Positions 31,517-40,480 of a DNA stretch of 64,000 bases are shown piece after piece; position 1 is the stretch's first letter, and every line of letters starts with the position of its first letter. The translations under genes and the position numbers were made by a program. This DNA comes from a virus. The notes below the pieces were generated by a model. It saw only the letters and a program-made list of their open reading frames with translations, did no database searches and was not told the DNA's origin. Where the stretch lies: IMG/VR virus record IMGVR_UViG_3300042564_002756, positions 1 through 64,000 of that record; one strand, 5' to 3'.

Positions 31517-33642
31517 AAACTTTCAGTAGAATCTTATCAGAGGTTGCTCAACCAAACTCAGAAGATGAACTAAACTTTAAACAAAAACACATAATAGATC
31601 CTATTGACCACACTGTTGCACCAGAGAGCACATTTTCTGGTGCAGTAGATAAAGATGATATTGATGGTATGAAAAGATACCGCAAGAATAAGCGCCTTGC
31701 TGATTATCAAAGACCAGATGATGAAGATGTTTATGAAGCTGTTACTCTCAAAAGAGATCTTTCAGGTCAAGAAGATTCTGATGTAGATAATGATGATGAT
31801 AGTGATATGACAGATGCTCAATACAAATATCGTAAACACGCGCAAATTAAAATGCACAAAATTGATGAAACTGTATATGTCATTCCAGAAGAAATTCTTG
31901 CAACTGAAAAGAATGCTTTCCATACCGCGGCCGCTAATGCTCATGCTACAGGTAAAAAACACTTTGCATTTGCCGGAAAGAAATACCCAGTCACAATGTC
32001 AAAAGATGCTGCTAAGACATTTGCTGGCAAGGGTGATATGTCCGAAGCAATGGATCCAGTTGGCAAAGAAGATGATGACATCAATAATGATGATAAAGTA
32101 AATAAGAGTGACAAGTATCTTCATGCTCGCCGCAAAGCAATTTCCGCATCTATTCGTACCAAAATCAAAGAAGGTTTTGGTGCTGTAGCTGCTGCTGGCG
32201 GTGACTATGATGAAGAACCATCACACCAACGCTACAAGAAGTCAAATTCCACAAAGAAAGAAGATGCGGCGCTTGGCGGCGGCAAAGGTTCTAAGATCTA
32301 TGCTGGTAAAACCAGAGAGTCACAGATTGATGAAGTACAAATCAAAAAACCAACCAAATCCGAACGTGAAATTGCTTATGCAGATGGTTCATCAAATTCT
32401 TCTGCAAACATGAAAGTTAATAGATTGGCCTATGCTTTGGATAAAGAACCAAAGAAAAAAGTAAGTCTCCCAAAAACTCCTTGGAATGAGGAACTTGAAG
32501 AAGCGATGTCTTTAGATAAAGTCAATAAGGTTCATGCTGAAAGCGGTGCCGAAGGTTTTGCTAAAGACTATGTCAAAGGTAACAAAGGTGATTACATTTC
32601 TGGTGGTCCTACTGAAAAGCATGAAAAAGATTCAGAAAAGTTCCATACAACATATAAGCGTGTAGGTGGAAAATCAGGTTTCGGTGGTTCAGGACATGAC
32701 ATTTATCAACACAATACAACTGGTGAGAAGTTCCGTATTGACCGCACTCCAAATGGTAAAGGTTTCCATGGTACCGATCATGCAGTTTCAAAAATCAATG
32801 AAGAAGTTGAACTTGATGAAGTATCAAAGAAGACTCTTGGTTCATATATTAAGAAAGCATCTCACGATGTTGCTACTAACTCTGCAGCAACCGCCCGTTA
32901 TTCTGAAAGAGCTAATAAGGCGCTTGATAAAATGAAAACAGGTGATTATTCTGGTGATGGACAAAGAAGAAAAGATACTGCAGTTGCTGATAAAGCTTTT
33001 AACAAATCATGGAAGCGCCGTCAAGGTATTGCTATGGCAGCTGATAAACTTACAAAAGAAGAAGTAGAACTTGATGAACTCAAGAAATCAACTCTTGCTT
33101 CTTATGTGACTAAGGCAGCATATGATACAGCCGCACATGCTGCTAGATTTGGTGCAGACCAAAAAACTAAAAAAGGTGGCTCTTCGTTTGTAAAAGCGCA
33201 TCAAAGACTTTCTGGCATTAAAAAAGCAAGTGATAAACTCGCTAAGGAAGAAGTTGAGCTAGATGAAGTTTCAAAGGCTTTGCTTGGAAGATACATCAAA
33301 AAAGCAAAAACTGATGTTGCTGGTAAGGCATATCAACTAGGCGCTAAAGATCCACTTAAGCCACAAGCAAGCTGGTCAAAGACTTTGGGCAGAGAAAAGC
33401 GTATTGATAAAGCAGTCGACAGACTTACTAAAGAAGAAGTTGAGCTTGATGAAGCATTCAACGCAGGTTTGCTCAAACTGAATGATGGTTCATCTATTTC
33501 AGTAAATTCGCAGGATGCAAAACTTCTTAATCAACTCATCAATGGTCTCCGCCAAGAAAATGCAAAGAAAATGATGAAAGTTGCAATGACTGATAAAGAC
33601 GGCTTTAAAGAAATTTTAGGTTTTGCAAGAGAGGCACTCTAA
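31513..33642 (+). CDS. Large prohead core / internal virion protein with LDE repeats
   Basis: 709 residues, in the T4 gp67-gp68 position between gp20 and gp21, with ATGA overlap to gp20. Highly charged. Residues ~430-650 contain repeats starting EEVELDE at about 430, 516, 579 and 641, each followed by (V/L)xKxxLxxYxxKAxxD and ending in a K-x-DKLxKEEVELDE link. The sequence L-D-E fits the T4 prohead protease rule (Leu/Ile-x-Glu), so gp21 may cut this protein into basic peptides of ~63-86 residues. No catalytic motif. Probably fills the prohead core and leaves internal peptides. Confidence 0.6.
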   Translation: MKTFSRILSEVAQPNSEDELNFKQKHIIDPIDHTVAPESTFSGAVDKDDIDGMKRYRKNKRLADYQRPDDEDVYEAVTLKRDLSGQEDSDVDNDDDSDMTDAQYKYRKHAQIKMHKIDETVYVIPEEILATEKNAFHTAAANAHATGKKHFAFAGKKYPVTMSKDAAKTFAGKGDMSEAMDPVGKEDDDINNDDKVNKSDKYLHARRKAISASIRTKIKEGFGAVAAAGGDYDEEPSHQRYKKSNSTKKEDAALGGGKGSKIYAGKTRESQIDEVQIKKPTKSEREIAYADGSSNSSANMKVNRLAYALDKEPKKKVSLPKTPWNEELEEAMSLDKVNKVHAESGAEGFAKDYVKGNKGDYISGGPTEKHEKDSEKFHTTYKRVGGKSGFGGSGHDIYQHNTTGEKFRIDRTPNGKGFHGTDHAVSKINEEVELDEVSKKTLGSYIKKASHDVATNSAATARYSERANKALDKMKTGDYSGDGQRRKDTAVADKAFNKSWKRRQGIAMAADKLTKEEVELDELKKSTLASYVTKAAYDTAAHAARFGADQKTKKGGSSFVKAHQRLSGIKKASDKLAKEEVELDEVSKALLGRYIKKAKTDVAGKAYQLGAKDPLKPQASWSKTLGREKRIDKAVDRLTKEEVELDEAFNAGLLKLNDGSSISVNSQDAKLLNQLINGLRQENAKKMMKVAMTDKDGFKEILGFAREAL

Positions 33643-33643
33643 T

Positions 33644-33901
33644 ATGGTAGATATAGTTCTTAAACTAACGGGAGAAGAAGTTTCAGTTTCATCGACACCA
33701 GATACAGTTAACGATGCAGTTCTTTTCAGAGTATATACTCCAACTGGTGGAGATTCATTTGTAATAGTAAGAGACTCTGCTAATAATGTAATAGGGTCAA
33801 TGTCTCAACCTGCCGGTTTTGTAGAAATAATGGAAAAGCGAGCGACCGATACAGTTGAAGCAAATACTGCTATTAAATGTACCCCGGTTGCTTACAAATG
33901 A
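33644..33901 (+). CDS. Small conserved head-cluster protein
   Basis: 85 residues from ATG 33644 (MVDIVLKLTGEEVSV), one base after the previous stop; the in-frame start at 33623 falls inside the core-protein gene. Beta-rich, no cysteine pair or membrane segment. Not recognised beyond its position between the core protein and gp21, where it may correspond to gp68. Confidence 0.55.
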   Translation: MVDIVLKLTGEEVSVSSTPDTVNDAVLFRVYTPTGGDSFVIVRDSANNVIGSMSQPAGFVEIMEKRATDTVEANTAIKCTPVAYK

Positions 33902-33917
33902 TTCAGGTTCATAATCT

Positions 33918-33925
33918 TATAAATA
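33918..33925 (+). promoter_or_regulatory. T4-type late promoter TATAAATA
   Basis: Exact late consensus, 23 bp before gp21 with AAAAAAGGAA as ribosome-binding site between. Confidence 0.68.
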
Positions 33926-33947
33926 AAAATAAAAAAGGAAACAAGTT

Positions 33948-34622
33948 ATGAAACTAATAACAGAAGTATATGATGACGATTGCATGGTGATTACTGAAGC
34001 TTCAGAAGATGGCAAAAAAGGCTATTTTATAGAAGGTATCTTCATGCAGGGAGATATTCAAAATCGTAATGGTAGAATTTATCCTTCTACAATACTTGAA
34101 AATGAAATGAATCGCTATAATGATCAATATATCAAAACAAAGAGAGCATTAGGTGAACTTGGTCATCCAAATGGTCCACAAATTAATGGTGATAGAGTTT
34201 CTCACCTAATCACTGAAATGAAAAGAGATGGGTCAAATTTCATTGGTAAGGCAAAGATCCTTTCAACACCAATGGGTCAAATTGTAAAGACTTTCATTGA
34301 TGAGGGTGTTAAAGTTGGAGTATCTACTAGAGGTCTTGGTTCTGTAAAGGCAACAAAGCAAGGCATAATGGAAGTACAAGATGATTTTCACCTTGCAACT
34401 GTTGATATTGTTACAGACCCTTCAGGTCCTAATTGCTTTGTAAAAGGTATCATGGAAAATACTGAATATTACTATGATATAGCATCAGGTAATTGGAGAG
34501 TAATGGAACAATTAGAAGAAACAGTTAAGGAACTTAAGAAAGAAGTTGCCACTCGTAATCCCATTAGTGAATCAAAAGCTCTTAGAATATTTGAAAACTT
34601 TATAGGTTCTTTAAAAGGATAA
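33948..34622 (+). CDS. 21: gp21-like prohead core protease
   Basis: 224 residues (T4 gp21: 212). Conserved NRNGRIYP, GELGHPNGPQIN with candidate catalytic His 73, and GVSTRGLGS with candidate Ser 126, as in T4-type (U9, herpes-like fold) prohead proteases. It processes head proteins at Leu/Ile-x-Glu sites and then itself. Confidence 0.9.
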   Translation: MKLITEVYDDDCMVITEASEDGKKGYFIEGIFMQGDIQNRNGRIYPSTILENEMNRYNDQYIKTKRALGELGHPNGPQINGDRVSHLITEMKRDGSNFIGKAKILSTPMGQIVKTFIDEGVKVGVSTRGLGSVKATKQGIMEVQDDFHLATVDIVTDPSGPNCFVKGIMENTEYYYDIASGNWRVMEQLEETVKELKKEVATRNPISESKALRIFENFIGSLKG

Positions 34623-34637
34623 ATAAATTTACTTTTT

Positions 34638-34645
34638 TATAAATA
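34638..34645 (+). promoter_or_regulatory. T4-type late promoter TATAAATA
   Basis: Exact late consensus, 40 bp before gp22. Confidence 0.68.
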
Positions 34646-34685
34646 AACTATGAGATTAAATTAAATCCATAAGAAGGAGAACAAA

Positions 34686-35639
34686 ATGTCAGAACACAAT
34701 TTACAAGAGTTTAAGGCGGATCACAGCGGTGGTGATGTTGTCAAAGGTGCAGAAGTTCCTGATCCAGTAACACCAGCGGGTGGTGCTATCAAACCTAAGT
34801 TGGCAGATGTTAAAAAGAAAGTTGATCCAACTGCTGATAAACTTGGTGCTGCTTCAGGCGTTACACCTGAAGTGAAAGAAGACGTAGATGCTTCAGAATC
34901 ATTTGATTCATTATTTGAAGGTCTTGATCTTTCTGAAGACTTTAAAGGTAAACTTTCACTAGTATTTGAAGCTGCTGTCAATGAAGCTTCCACTGCAAAA
35001 GCCAATGAAATTGCTGCTTCACTAGAAGAAGAATTTGCTGTACAGTTAGAAGAATCTGTTAACGAAGCAATGGAAGAGATTGTTGAAAATCTTGACAATT
35101 ATCTTGACTATATTGTTTCTGAATGGATGGAAGAAAATACCGTTGCAATCGAATCTGGTATTAAGGTCCAAATGGCAGAATCATTCATGGATGGCCTTAA
35201 AGAACTATTTTACGAGCACAATGTAGAAATTGATGAATCAACAATTGATATTGTTGCTGATTTAGAAGAAGAAATTGCTTCACTTAAAGAAGAAGTTAAT
35301 AAAACAATCAATGCAAACATCGAACTTTCTGAAGCAGTTGAAATGCTACAGGCAGAAAAAATCTTCGAAGAACTTTCTGAAGGTCTAACAACTTCACAAA
35401 AAGAACGCTTCCGTATTCTTTCTGAAAAGTTAGATGTAGATAATCTTGATTCTTATTCATCAGATCTTTCTACTCTTAAAGAGTCATTCTTTAAATCAAA
35501 GTCACCAGTAATCACTGAGTCTGCTGTTGATGATGAAGAAAATGAAATTATGCTTGAAGAAACCGCCCCAAAGAAAGTTTCTGCATATGACTCTGTAAAT
35601 GCAATTGTTAATGCTCTAAATTCAAAACAGTTTAAGTGA
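34686..35639 (+). CDS. 22: gp22-like scaffold (prohead core) protein
   Basis: 317 residues (T4 gp22: 269). Glu-rich and helical, with coiled-coil stretches (EEEIASLKEEVNKTINANIEL) and LTTSQKERFRILSEKL near the C-terminus, conserved in gp22. AAGGAG ribosome-binding site. The main scaffold, degraded by gp21. Confidence 0.82.
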   Translation: MSEHNLQEFKADHSGGDVVKGAEVPDPVTPAGGAIKPKLADVKKKVDPTADKLGAASGVTPEVKEDVDASESFDSLFEGLDLSEDFKGKLSLVFEAAVNEASTAKANEIAASLEEEFAVQLEESVNEAMEEIVENLDNYLDYIVSEWMEENTVAIESGIKVQMAESFMDGLKELFYEHNVEIDESTIDIVADLEEEIASLKEEVNKTINANIELSEAVEMLQAEKIFEELSEGLTTSQKERFRILSEKLDVDNLDSYSSDLSTLKESFFKSKSPVITESAVDDEENEIMLEETAPKKVSAYDSVNAIVNALNSKQFK

Positions 35640-35651
35640 AAATAATAAAAT

Positions 35652-35659
35652 TATAAATA
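35652..35659 (+). promoter_or_regulatory. T4-type late promoter TATAAATA
   Basis: Exact late consensus, 35 bp before gp23, with AAGGAGAG as ribosome-binding site. Confidence 0.72.
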
Positions 35660-35694
35660 AATCTATAAGATAACAACAATAAGGAGAGACAAAA

Positions 35695-37035
35695 ATGAGT
35701 CTATCAAATCGCGATTTAGTTGCAAAGTGGGGCCCAATTCTTGAGCACGCAAACTTCGCACCTATCCAAGATGCCCAAAGAAGATCAACTACTGCAACTA
35801 TCCTCGAGAATACCGAACGCTCTATGCGTGAAGATAGAACATCTGTTTCTATGTCTTCACTTCTAATGGAAACACCAACAATGAATGCTGGTGGTTACGG
35901 TTCAACAGGTTTCAGCTCAGGCGCTGATGCCGGTGGTCCTGTAGCTGGTTATGACCCAGTTCTTATCAGCCTTGTTCGCCGTTCCATGCCAAACCTTATC
36001 GCATACGATATTGCTGGTGTTCAGCCAATGACTGGTCCAACCGGACTTATCTTCGCTATGCGCTCTAAGTATGGCACTGCAAACAGCAACAACGAAGCTT
36101 TCTATAATGAAGCTGATACCGATTATTCAGGTGCTGGTACACATACTACAGACGGCACTGGTTCAGGTTCAACAAATACCGTTGGTTCACCTGCAAGTGC
36201 AAATACTGGTACTGCAATGTCAACCACAACCGCTGAAGCACTTGGTACAACCGGTGGTCAGTTTGCTGAAATGGCTTTCTCAATTGAAAAAGTTGCTGTA
36301 GAAGCTAAGAGCCGTGCGCTTAAAGCAGAATACACCACTGAACTTGCACAAGACTTGAAAGCAGTTCATGGTCTAGACGCTGAAACAGAACTTGCAAACA
36401 TCCTTTCTTCTGAAATCCTTGTTGAAATCAACAGAGAAGTTGTTCGCACAATCTATAACTCAGCAGTTTCAGGTGCTGCAAACACTTCAGCTGTCGGTGT
36501 ATTCGACCTTGACGTAGATGCTAACGGCCGTTGGTCAGTTGAAAAGTTCAAGGGACTTATGTTCCAGATCGAACGTGAAGCTAACCAGATCGCAAAAGAC
36601 ACCAGACGTGGTAAGGGTAACATTGTTATCTGTTCCTCAGACGTTGCTTCTGCTCTTCAGATGGCAGGTGTTCTTGATTATACACCAGCACTTAACTCAA
36701 ATGCACTCAATGTTGACGACACCGGCAACACCTTCGCAGGTGTTCTAAATGGTCGCTTCCGCGTTTACATTGACCCATATGCTGCTAATAACTACCTAGT
36801 TGTTGGTTATAAAGGTTCCTCATCCTTCGACGCAGGTATCTTCTATTGCCCATACGTTCCACTACAGATGGTTCGCGCTATCGGTGAGGACAGCTTCCAG
36901 CCAAAAATCGGCTTCAAAACCCGTTACGGTATGGTTGCTAACCCATTCGCTCAAGGTTCTAGCCAGGGTCTTGGCGCTCTTACCGCAAATACCAACAAGT
37001 ACTACAGAAGAGTTCTTGTTCGCAACCTTCTCTAA
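35695..37035 (+). CDS. 23: gp23-like major capsid protein
   Basis: 446 residues, short compared with T4 (521) but like cyanophage-type relatives. Conserved: RRSMPNLIAYDIAGVQPMTG, GLIFAMRSKYG, AEYTTELAQDLKAVHGLDAE and GFKTRYGMVANPF. The coding DNA is clearly richer in C-ending codons than its neighbours, consistent with very high expression. Followed by a UUCG terminator. Confidence 0.95.
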   Translation: MSLSNRDLVAKWGPILEHANFAPIQDAQRRSTTATILENTERSMREDRTSVSMSSLLMETPTMNAGGYGSTGFSSGADAGGPVAGYDPVLISLVRRSMPNLIAYDIAGVQPMTGPTGLIFAMRSKYGTANSNNEAFYNEADTDYSGAGTHTTDGTGSGSTNTVGSPASANTGTAMSTTTAEALGTTGGQFAEMAFSIEKVAVEAKSRALKAEYTTELAQDLKAVHGLDAETELANILSSEILVEINREVVRTIYNSAVSGAANTSAVGVFDLDVDANGRWSVEKFKGLMFQIEREANQIAKDTRRGKGNIVICSSDVASALQMAGVLDYTPALNSNALNVDDTGNTFAGVLNGRFRVYIDPYAANNYLVVGYKGSSSFDAGIFYCPYVPLQMVRAIGEDSFQPKIGFKTRYGMVANPFAQGSSQGLGALTANTNKYYRRVLVRNLL

Positions 37036-37046
37036 TAAAAATAAAA

Positions 37047-37068
37047 GGTCCCGGAAACAACCGGGACC
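37047..37068 (-). terminator. Minus-strand terminator between convergent units
   Basis: Perfect 8-bp stem GGTCCCGG/CCGGGACC. Read leftwards it is followed by a T-rich run (TTTTATTTTTATT), so it should stop transcripts arriving from 37108; read rightwards it lacks a U-tract. Confidence 0.65.
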
Positions 37069-37080
37069 ATCCAATAACTT

Positions 37081-37106
37081 GGCGGATCTTCGGATCCGCC
37101 TTTTTT
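37081..37106 (+). terminator. gp23 terminator with UUCG tetraloop
   Basis: GGCGGATC-TTCG-GATCCGCC followed by TTTTTT: 8-bp GC-rich stem, stable UUCG loop and U-tract, 45 bp after the capsid stop. Classic intrinsic terminator on the plus strand. Confidence 0.9.
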
Positions 37107-37107
37107 A

Positions 37108-37710
37108 TTATGAAATCAATTCTGCGTTCCAGTGTGAATGATTATGACTAACGGACTTAAAAAATCTGTATGAAGCACCGGAAATTGAAATCCCATAATC
37201 TTCTGCTACATCTGCAATAGACTTATATTCGGTAGATCCGATAAAATATGCATATCGCTTGCCATTTTTAGTATTGATATCTTGTTTCAACAGATCAATT
37301 CCACAGTCTTTATATGCCTTGCGCCAGTGAATACCAGGATTCTTTTTGTTATATTGTTTGAGAAGATTATTTTGTTTTGCCGTGACTTTATGAACTCTTG
37401 AACGACTTTTCAGGAATAAGATAAGAGCTTTTTCACTCCTTTTGGGGTTGGTTTTAATTTCATGGACCAACCTTTTTGCACTTTCAGTTCTTCCATAGAA
37501 GTGTTCTTTTGTTCTTTTATCATATGGTAGTTCAAGTGCTTCTTCTGAAATTAAACCAGTATATACTGAAGGCAGAGAAAAAATAGCATTGCGGATCATT
37601 ATGATCATGTATTTTTCATCGGTTTTATTTTTTGTTTTCTTTGCAAGAAGTTTTGCAAGTTTCACAACAGAATGGAACTCTTGATCTTTTTTGTCGTTTG
37701 ATTTGGTCAT
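37108..37710 (-). CDS. Phage protein with NUMOD1-like helix-turn-helix
   Basis: 200 residues. The C-terminal SIADVAEDYGISISGASYRF resembles the NUMOD1-type DNA-binding helix-turn-helix of homing endonucleases; no nuclease motif is seen. The middle has EALELPYDKRTKEHFYGRTE and SRSRVHKVT, basic and conserved-looking. Begins the minus-strand array's leftmost unit with its own promoter. DNA-binding is inferred. Confidence 0.5.
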   Translation of the reverse strand: MTKSNDKKDQEFHSVVKLAKLLAKKTKNKTDEKYMIIMIRNAIFSLPSVYTGLISEEALELPYDKRTKEHFYGRTESAKRLVHEIKTNPKRSEKALILFLKSRSRVHKVTAKQNNLLKQYNKKNPGIHWRKAYKDCGIDLLKQDINTKNGKRYAYFIGSTEYKSIADVAEDYGISISGASYRFFKSVSHNHSHWNAELIS

Positions 37711-37732
37711 GGTAATTCTCCTCTATAGAATC

Positions 37733-37761
37733 AATATAAACCAACTGTATTCATTTGTAAA
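37733..37761 (-). promoter_or_regulatory. Early promoter (TTTACA-17-TATATT)
   Basis: Serves the gene at 37108. -35 TTTACA, -10 TATATT with downstream ATTGATTCTATAGAGG, a variant of the shared early promoter element. Confidence 0.6.
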
Positions 37762-37772
37762 CAAAAGATTTG

Positions 37773-38300
37773 TCAAGTTGAAAGTAATGTCATGGTCATG
37801 TATCTTGAAAACTCTTCATAACCATGATAGAAATTAAAGATGGGTATGTTACGATCTTTGGCAATCCGAAGAGCTTGTCCAGTTCCACCCCTAGCTTTAC
37901 CATCACGTGTCCAGCATAGAACGAATTCCACGGGTGTTTTCAAATCTTTTCCAAGTACCTGATATGAGTTTCTAGACATAAATTTCCACCCCTCATCTGA
38001 CAAAGCGCTTGGTTTTGGATGGTATTTTTCAACAAGATCGGCATTAAATGATGGTACTATATAACTACCTTCACCATGTAGTTTAGTCAGTGTGTCAATA
38101 TATCTTTTGTTAAATCCATCCCAAGGAAGAAAGATTTGTCTGTTAATAACTGCGCCTCTTTCGAATGCAGTATCAGCGCCATCAGCACCACCAGAGTTAC
38201 AGGTATAGCCAAGAGACGCTAATCTCTTGGCTATTGCAGTCATATACAGGCATATATCTTTGGGTGTTTCCCTAGAACCTATCCCTGCATAGTATTTCAT
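37773..38300 (-). CDS. SLOG/DprA-like Rossmann protein
   Basis: 175 residues. YYAGIGSRETP, GYTCNSGGADGADTAFERGA and TRDGKARGGTGQALRIA form the glycine-rich nucleotide-binding loops of the SLOG superfamily (LOG/DprA-like), here the short phage-type group. Such proteins sense or process nucleotide-like ligands; the ligand is unknown. Overlaps the GapR-like gene by ATGA. Confidence 0.65.
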   Translation of the reverse strand: MKYYAGIGSRETPKDICLYMTAIAKRLASLGYTCNSGGADGADTAFERGAVINRQIFLPWDGFNKRYIDTLTKLHGEGSYIVPSFNADLVEKYHPKPSALSDEGWKFMSRNSYQVLGKDLKTPVEFVLCWTRDGKARGGTGQALRIAKDRNIPIFNFYHGYEEFSRYMTMTLLST

Positions 38301-38551
38301 TGCATCCCTAGCGCAGACTTGTACATTTCTAGAACGGCTTCTTCTTCGGCGATAGAATCTGCATCACGCTTTCGAAGAGCAATCAGCTTTTTCATTACTT
38401 TCGTATCATAGCCCCGACCTTTGGCCTCCTGCATTAGTTCTTTCTTTTGATTTTTAATTTCTTTTTCTTCTGAGTCAAATTGCTCGTGGCGCTCAATAAA
38501 CTGGCGAAGTTCATCTGCTGTTACATTATATGCACTGTTAGTGTCGTTCAT
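38297..38551 (-). CDS. GapR-family (DUF2312) nucleoid-associated protein
   Basis: 84 residues from ATG 38551 (AAGGAGAC just upstream; an upstream in-frame start at 38629 falls in the guaC gene). ELRQFIERHEQFDSEEKEIK, KGRGYDTKVMKKLIALRKRD and the end MYKSALGM match DUF2312/GapR closely, including its two helical segments and final short helix. GapR of alphaproteobacteria binds overtwisted DNA ahead of polymerases. The phage copy may manage topology during replication or transcription, or interfere with the host nucleoid. Confidence 0.8.
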   Translation of the reverse strand: MNDTNSAYNVTADELRQFIERHEQFDSEEKEIKNQKKELMQEAKGRGYDTKVMKKLIALRKRDADSIAEEEAVLEMYKSALGMQ

Positions 38552-38561
38552 GTTAGTCTCC

Positions 38562-39725
38562 TTAATTTCCAATTGTAGATGATTCATAAATTCGATTATG
38601 AGTTTCAGTGCAACGGATAAATGTTGCACATTTTGAAAGATATTTCAGTTTTGATGCTCCTGCATATGTGCATGTTGACCGGACTCCACCAAGAATATCC
38701 TGTATGGTTATATTAACATCACCTTTGTATTTTGTCAATACAGTCCTACCTTCAGATGAACGATAATCTTTCAGTCCGCCAAAGTGTTTATCATTGGCGG
38801 ATTTTGAACTCATCCCGTAAAACTTAACAAACTGTTTTTCTTCAATTTTATAATCTTGTATCAAAAACCCTGCATCATCTTTTGCATATGAGTTTATCTC
38901 ATTTGTTTTATAGTATTTGGTAATTACTTCTCCGCCGCCCTGATCATGACCTGCAAGCATCCCACCGAGCATTACAAAATCTGCACCAGCAGCAAATGCT
39001 TTGGCTACATCCCCAGGTGTAGAACACCCACCATCAGCGATAATGTGACCGCCGAGACCATGAGCAGCATCAGCACACTCGATGACTGCGGATAGTTGCG
39101 GAAAACCCACGCCGGTCTGGATACGAGTCGTACAAACCGACCCAGGGCCAATCCCAACTTTAATGATGTCTGCTCCAGCAAGAATAAGTTCCTCCGTCAT
39201 TTCTCCAGTAACAACATTACCAGCGATGATTACAAGTTCGGGATATCTTTCACGAATGTTACGAACATGTGTTACAAATGTTTCTGTATAACCATTTGCA
39301 ACATCAATACATAGATACTTCAGTCTTTCACTTAGTGAAAGATATACTTTGCAAAATTTATCATAATCTGAATTACTGATACCGATACTCATTGCAACAT
39401 GATCAGTACGGTAGCGATCACCTGTGTCATAGTTAAAGTAGGTAATCAGCTCCTCTACGGGATATGTCTTGACCAAACAGGTGAATAGCCCCTGACGTGC
39501 CAGCGTATCAGCCATCTCAAAAGTTCCAACACCATCCATATTGGCAGCCATAATAGGAACACCACGGTAATGCCAATCTTCAAAACTATCAGAAAAATTG
39601 GGTTTATAATTACGGAATGTAAATTTGCGTTCTAAATCTACTTCTGCTCGACTACCAAGAGTACTTCGCTTTGGCCGAATAAGTACTGAATTATAATCCA
39701 ATTTAATTTCATTATCAATTCTCAT
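38562..39725 (-). CDS. guaC: GMP reductase
   Basis: 387 residues (E. coli GuaC: 347). IMPDH/GMPR barrel: [29 protein letters not shown], the catalytic loop [15 protein letters not shown] with Cys 198, [14 protein letters not shown] and FYGMSSKSA. No CBS domains, and SVCTTR as in GMPR. Reduces GMP to IMP with NADPH, shifting the guanine pool towards adenine nucleotides. Last of a chain of overlapping genes; starts within the preceding small gene by 11 bp. Confidence 0.85.
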   Translation of the reverse strand: MRIDNEIKLDYNSVLIRPKRSTLGSRAEVDLERKFTFRNYKPNFSDSFEDWHYRGVPIMAANMDGVGTFEMADTLARQGLFTCLVKTYPVEELITYFNYDTGDRYRTDHVAMSIGISNSDYDKFCKVYLSLSERLKYLCIDVANGYTETFVTHVRNIRERYPELVIIAGNVVTGEMTEELILAGADIIKVGIGPGSVCTTRIQTGVGFPQLSAVIECADAAHGLGGHIIADGGCSTPGDVAKAFAAGADFVMLGGMLAGHDQGGGEVITKYYKTNEINSYAKDDAGFLIQDYKIEEKQFVKFYGMSSKSANDKHFGGLKDYRSSEGRTVLTKYKGDVNITIQDILGGVRSTCTYAGASKLKYLSKCATFIRCTETHNRIYESSTIGN

Positions 39726-39891
39726 TATTGTTCGAGAGCTCCTTTAATCTAATTGTGGCAGATATTGCAGCGTCTAATTCACCTGGTGTCTCTGACATAA
39801 AGACACAATCCCAGAGTTCATTAAATGAAACACCGCTGAAGTATGCATTTCCGATTGCACTACCAATATAATTATAATCAGTAATCTTCAC
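39715..39891 (-). CDS. Small overlapping protein upstream of guaC
   Basis: 58 residues, GTG start at 39891 with AGAGGAAC upstream. Sequence begins [19 protein letters not shown] and ends KELSNNNEN. Overlaps guaC by 11 bp and the upstream small gene by 4 bp (GTGA), a sign of real translational coupling. No family recognised. Confidence 0.55.
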   Translation of the reverse strand: MKITDYNYIGSAIGNAYFSGVSFNELWDCVFMSETPGELDAAISATIRLKELSNNNEN

Positions 39892-40040
39892 TTTCGTTCC
39901 TCTGCAATTCGGATCAATTCGGCGAGTAATAGCAATCCTGCAGTTATATGTGCTGCAATAAAACCAAATGCAAGACCACCAAATGCAATCACTCTAAGTG
40001 TACTTTTAGTGTAAGATAGATATAATCTATAATCTTTCAT
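39888..40040 (-). CDS. Small single-span membrane protein
   Basis: 50 residues, ATG 40040 overlapping the PTH2-like stop as ATGA. Basic N-terminus (MKDYRLYLSYTKSTLR), one hydrophobic helix (VIAFGGLAFGFIAAHITAGL) and a charged tail ending EERK. Probably an inner-membrane protein; unknown role. Confidence 0.6.
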   Translation of the reverse strand: MKDYRLYLSYTKSTLRVIAFGGLAFGFIAAHITAGLLLLAELIRIAEERK

Positions 40041-40480
40041 CTGTGTAGCGGAAACCTTTTCAGCAGAACAGTTGCAATCTCGTCCTTTTCCTTATTTGGA
40101 ACAAAGATATATGCACAGGTATCCAGCGGAATGTGATGGACTACTTCACCATCAACAATTGGATATGTAGGATCGTGCACGACACCAGCCACATAGCCCA
40201 TAGCATTAAAAATGGAGACTACAGGGATAATATCAGCCATTCTGGCTTCGAGGGCCAGGACGGTTCCGAACCCCTGAGTGGTTGACTGTTCCCACTCGTT
40301 GAACCCGTTCATGGTAGCCGTTTGAATACTTTCATGAACTGATTTGGAATTGTATTCTTGTGCATAACCATTGAAATGATAAACAAATGCATTTGCAGCA
40401 TGTGAACCTTGTGCAATTGCTTTGCCTGAATTAAGAGAGTTCAAGTCATTTCTCATCATGATGTACAGAACTGCTGTCAT
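40037..40480 (-). CDS. Peptidyl-tRNA hydrolase 2-like protein
   Basis: 147 residues. LYIMMRNDLNSLNSGKAIAQ with GSHAANAF matches the PTH2 start (basic Lys then AQ-x-SHAA), and the fold length is correct. PTH2 releases stalled peptides from tRNA; the middle region is divergent, so activity is uncertain. Overlaps the upstream membrane-protein gene by 35 bp. Confidence 0.65.
   Translation of the reverse strand: MTAVLYIMMRNDLNSLNSGKAIAQGSHAANAFVYHFNGYAQEYNSKSVHESIQTATMNGFNEWEQSTTQGFGTVLALEARMADIIPVVSIFNAMGYVAGVVHDPTYPIVDGEVVHHIPLDTCAYIFVPNKEKDEIATVLLKRFPLHR

Noticed and set aside
37108-37710. Full homing endonuclease call
   Set aside because: Only a NUMOD1-like helix-turn-helix is visible; no nuclease motif was found.
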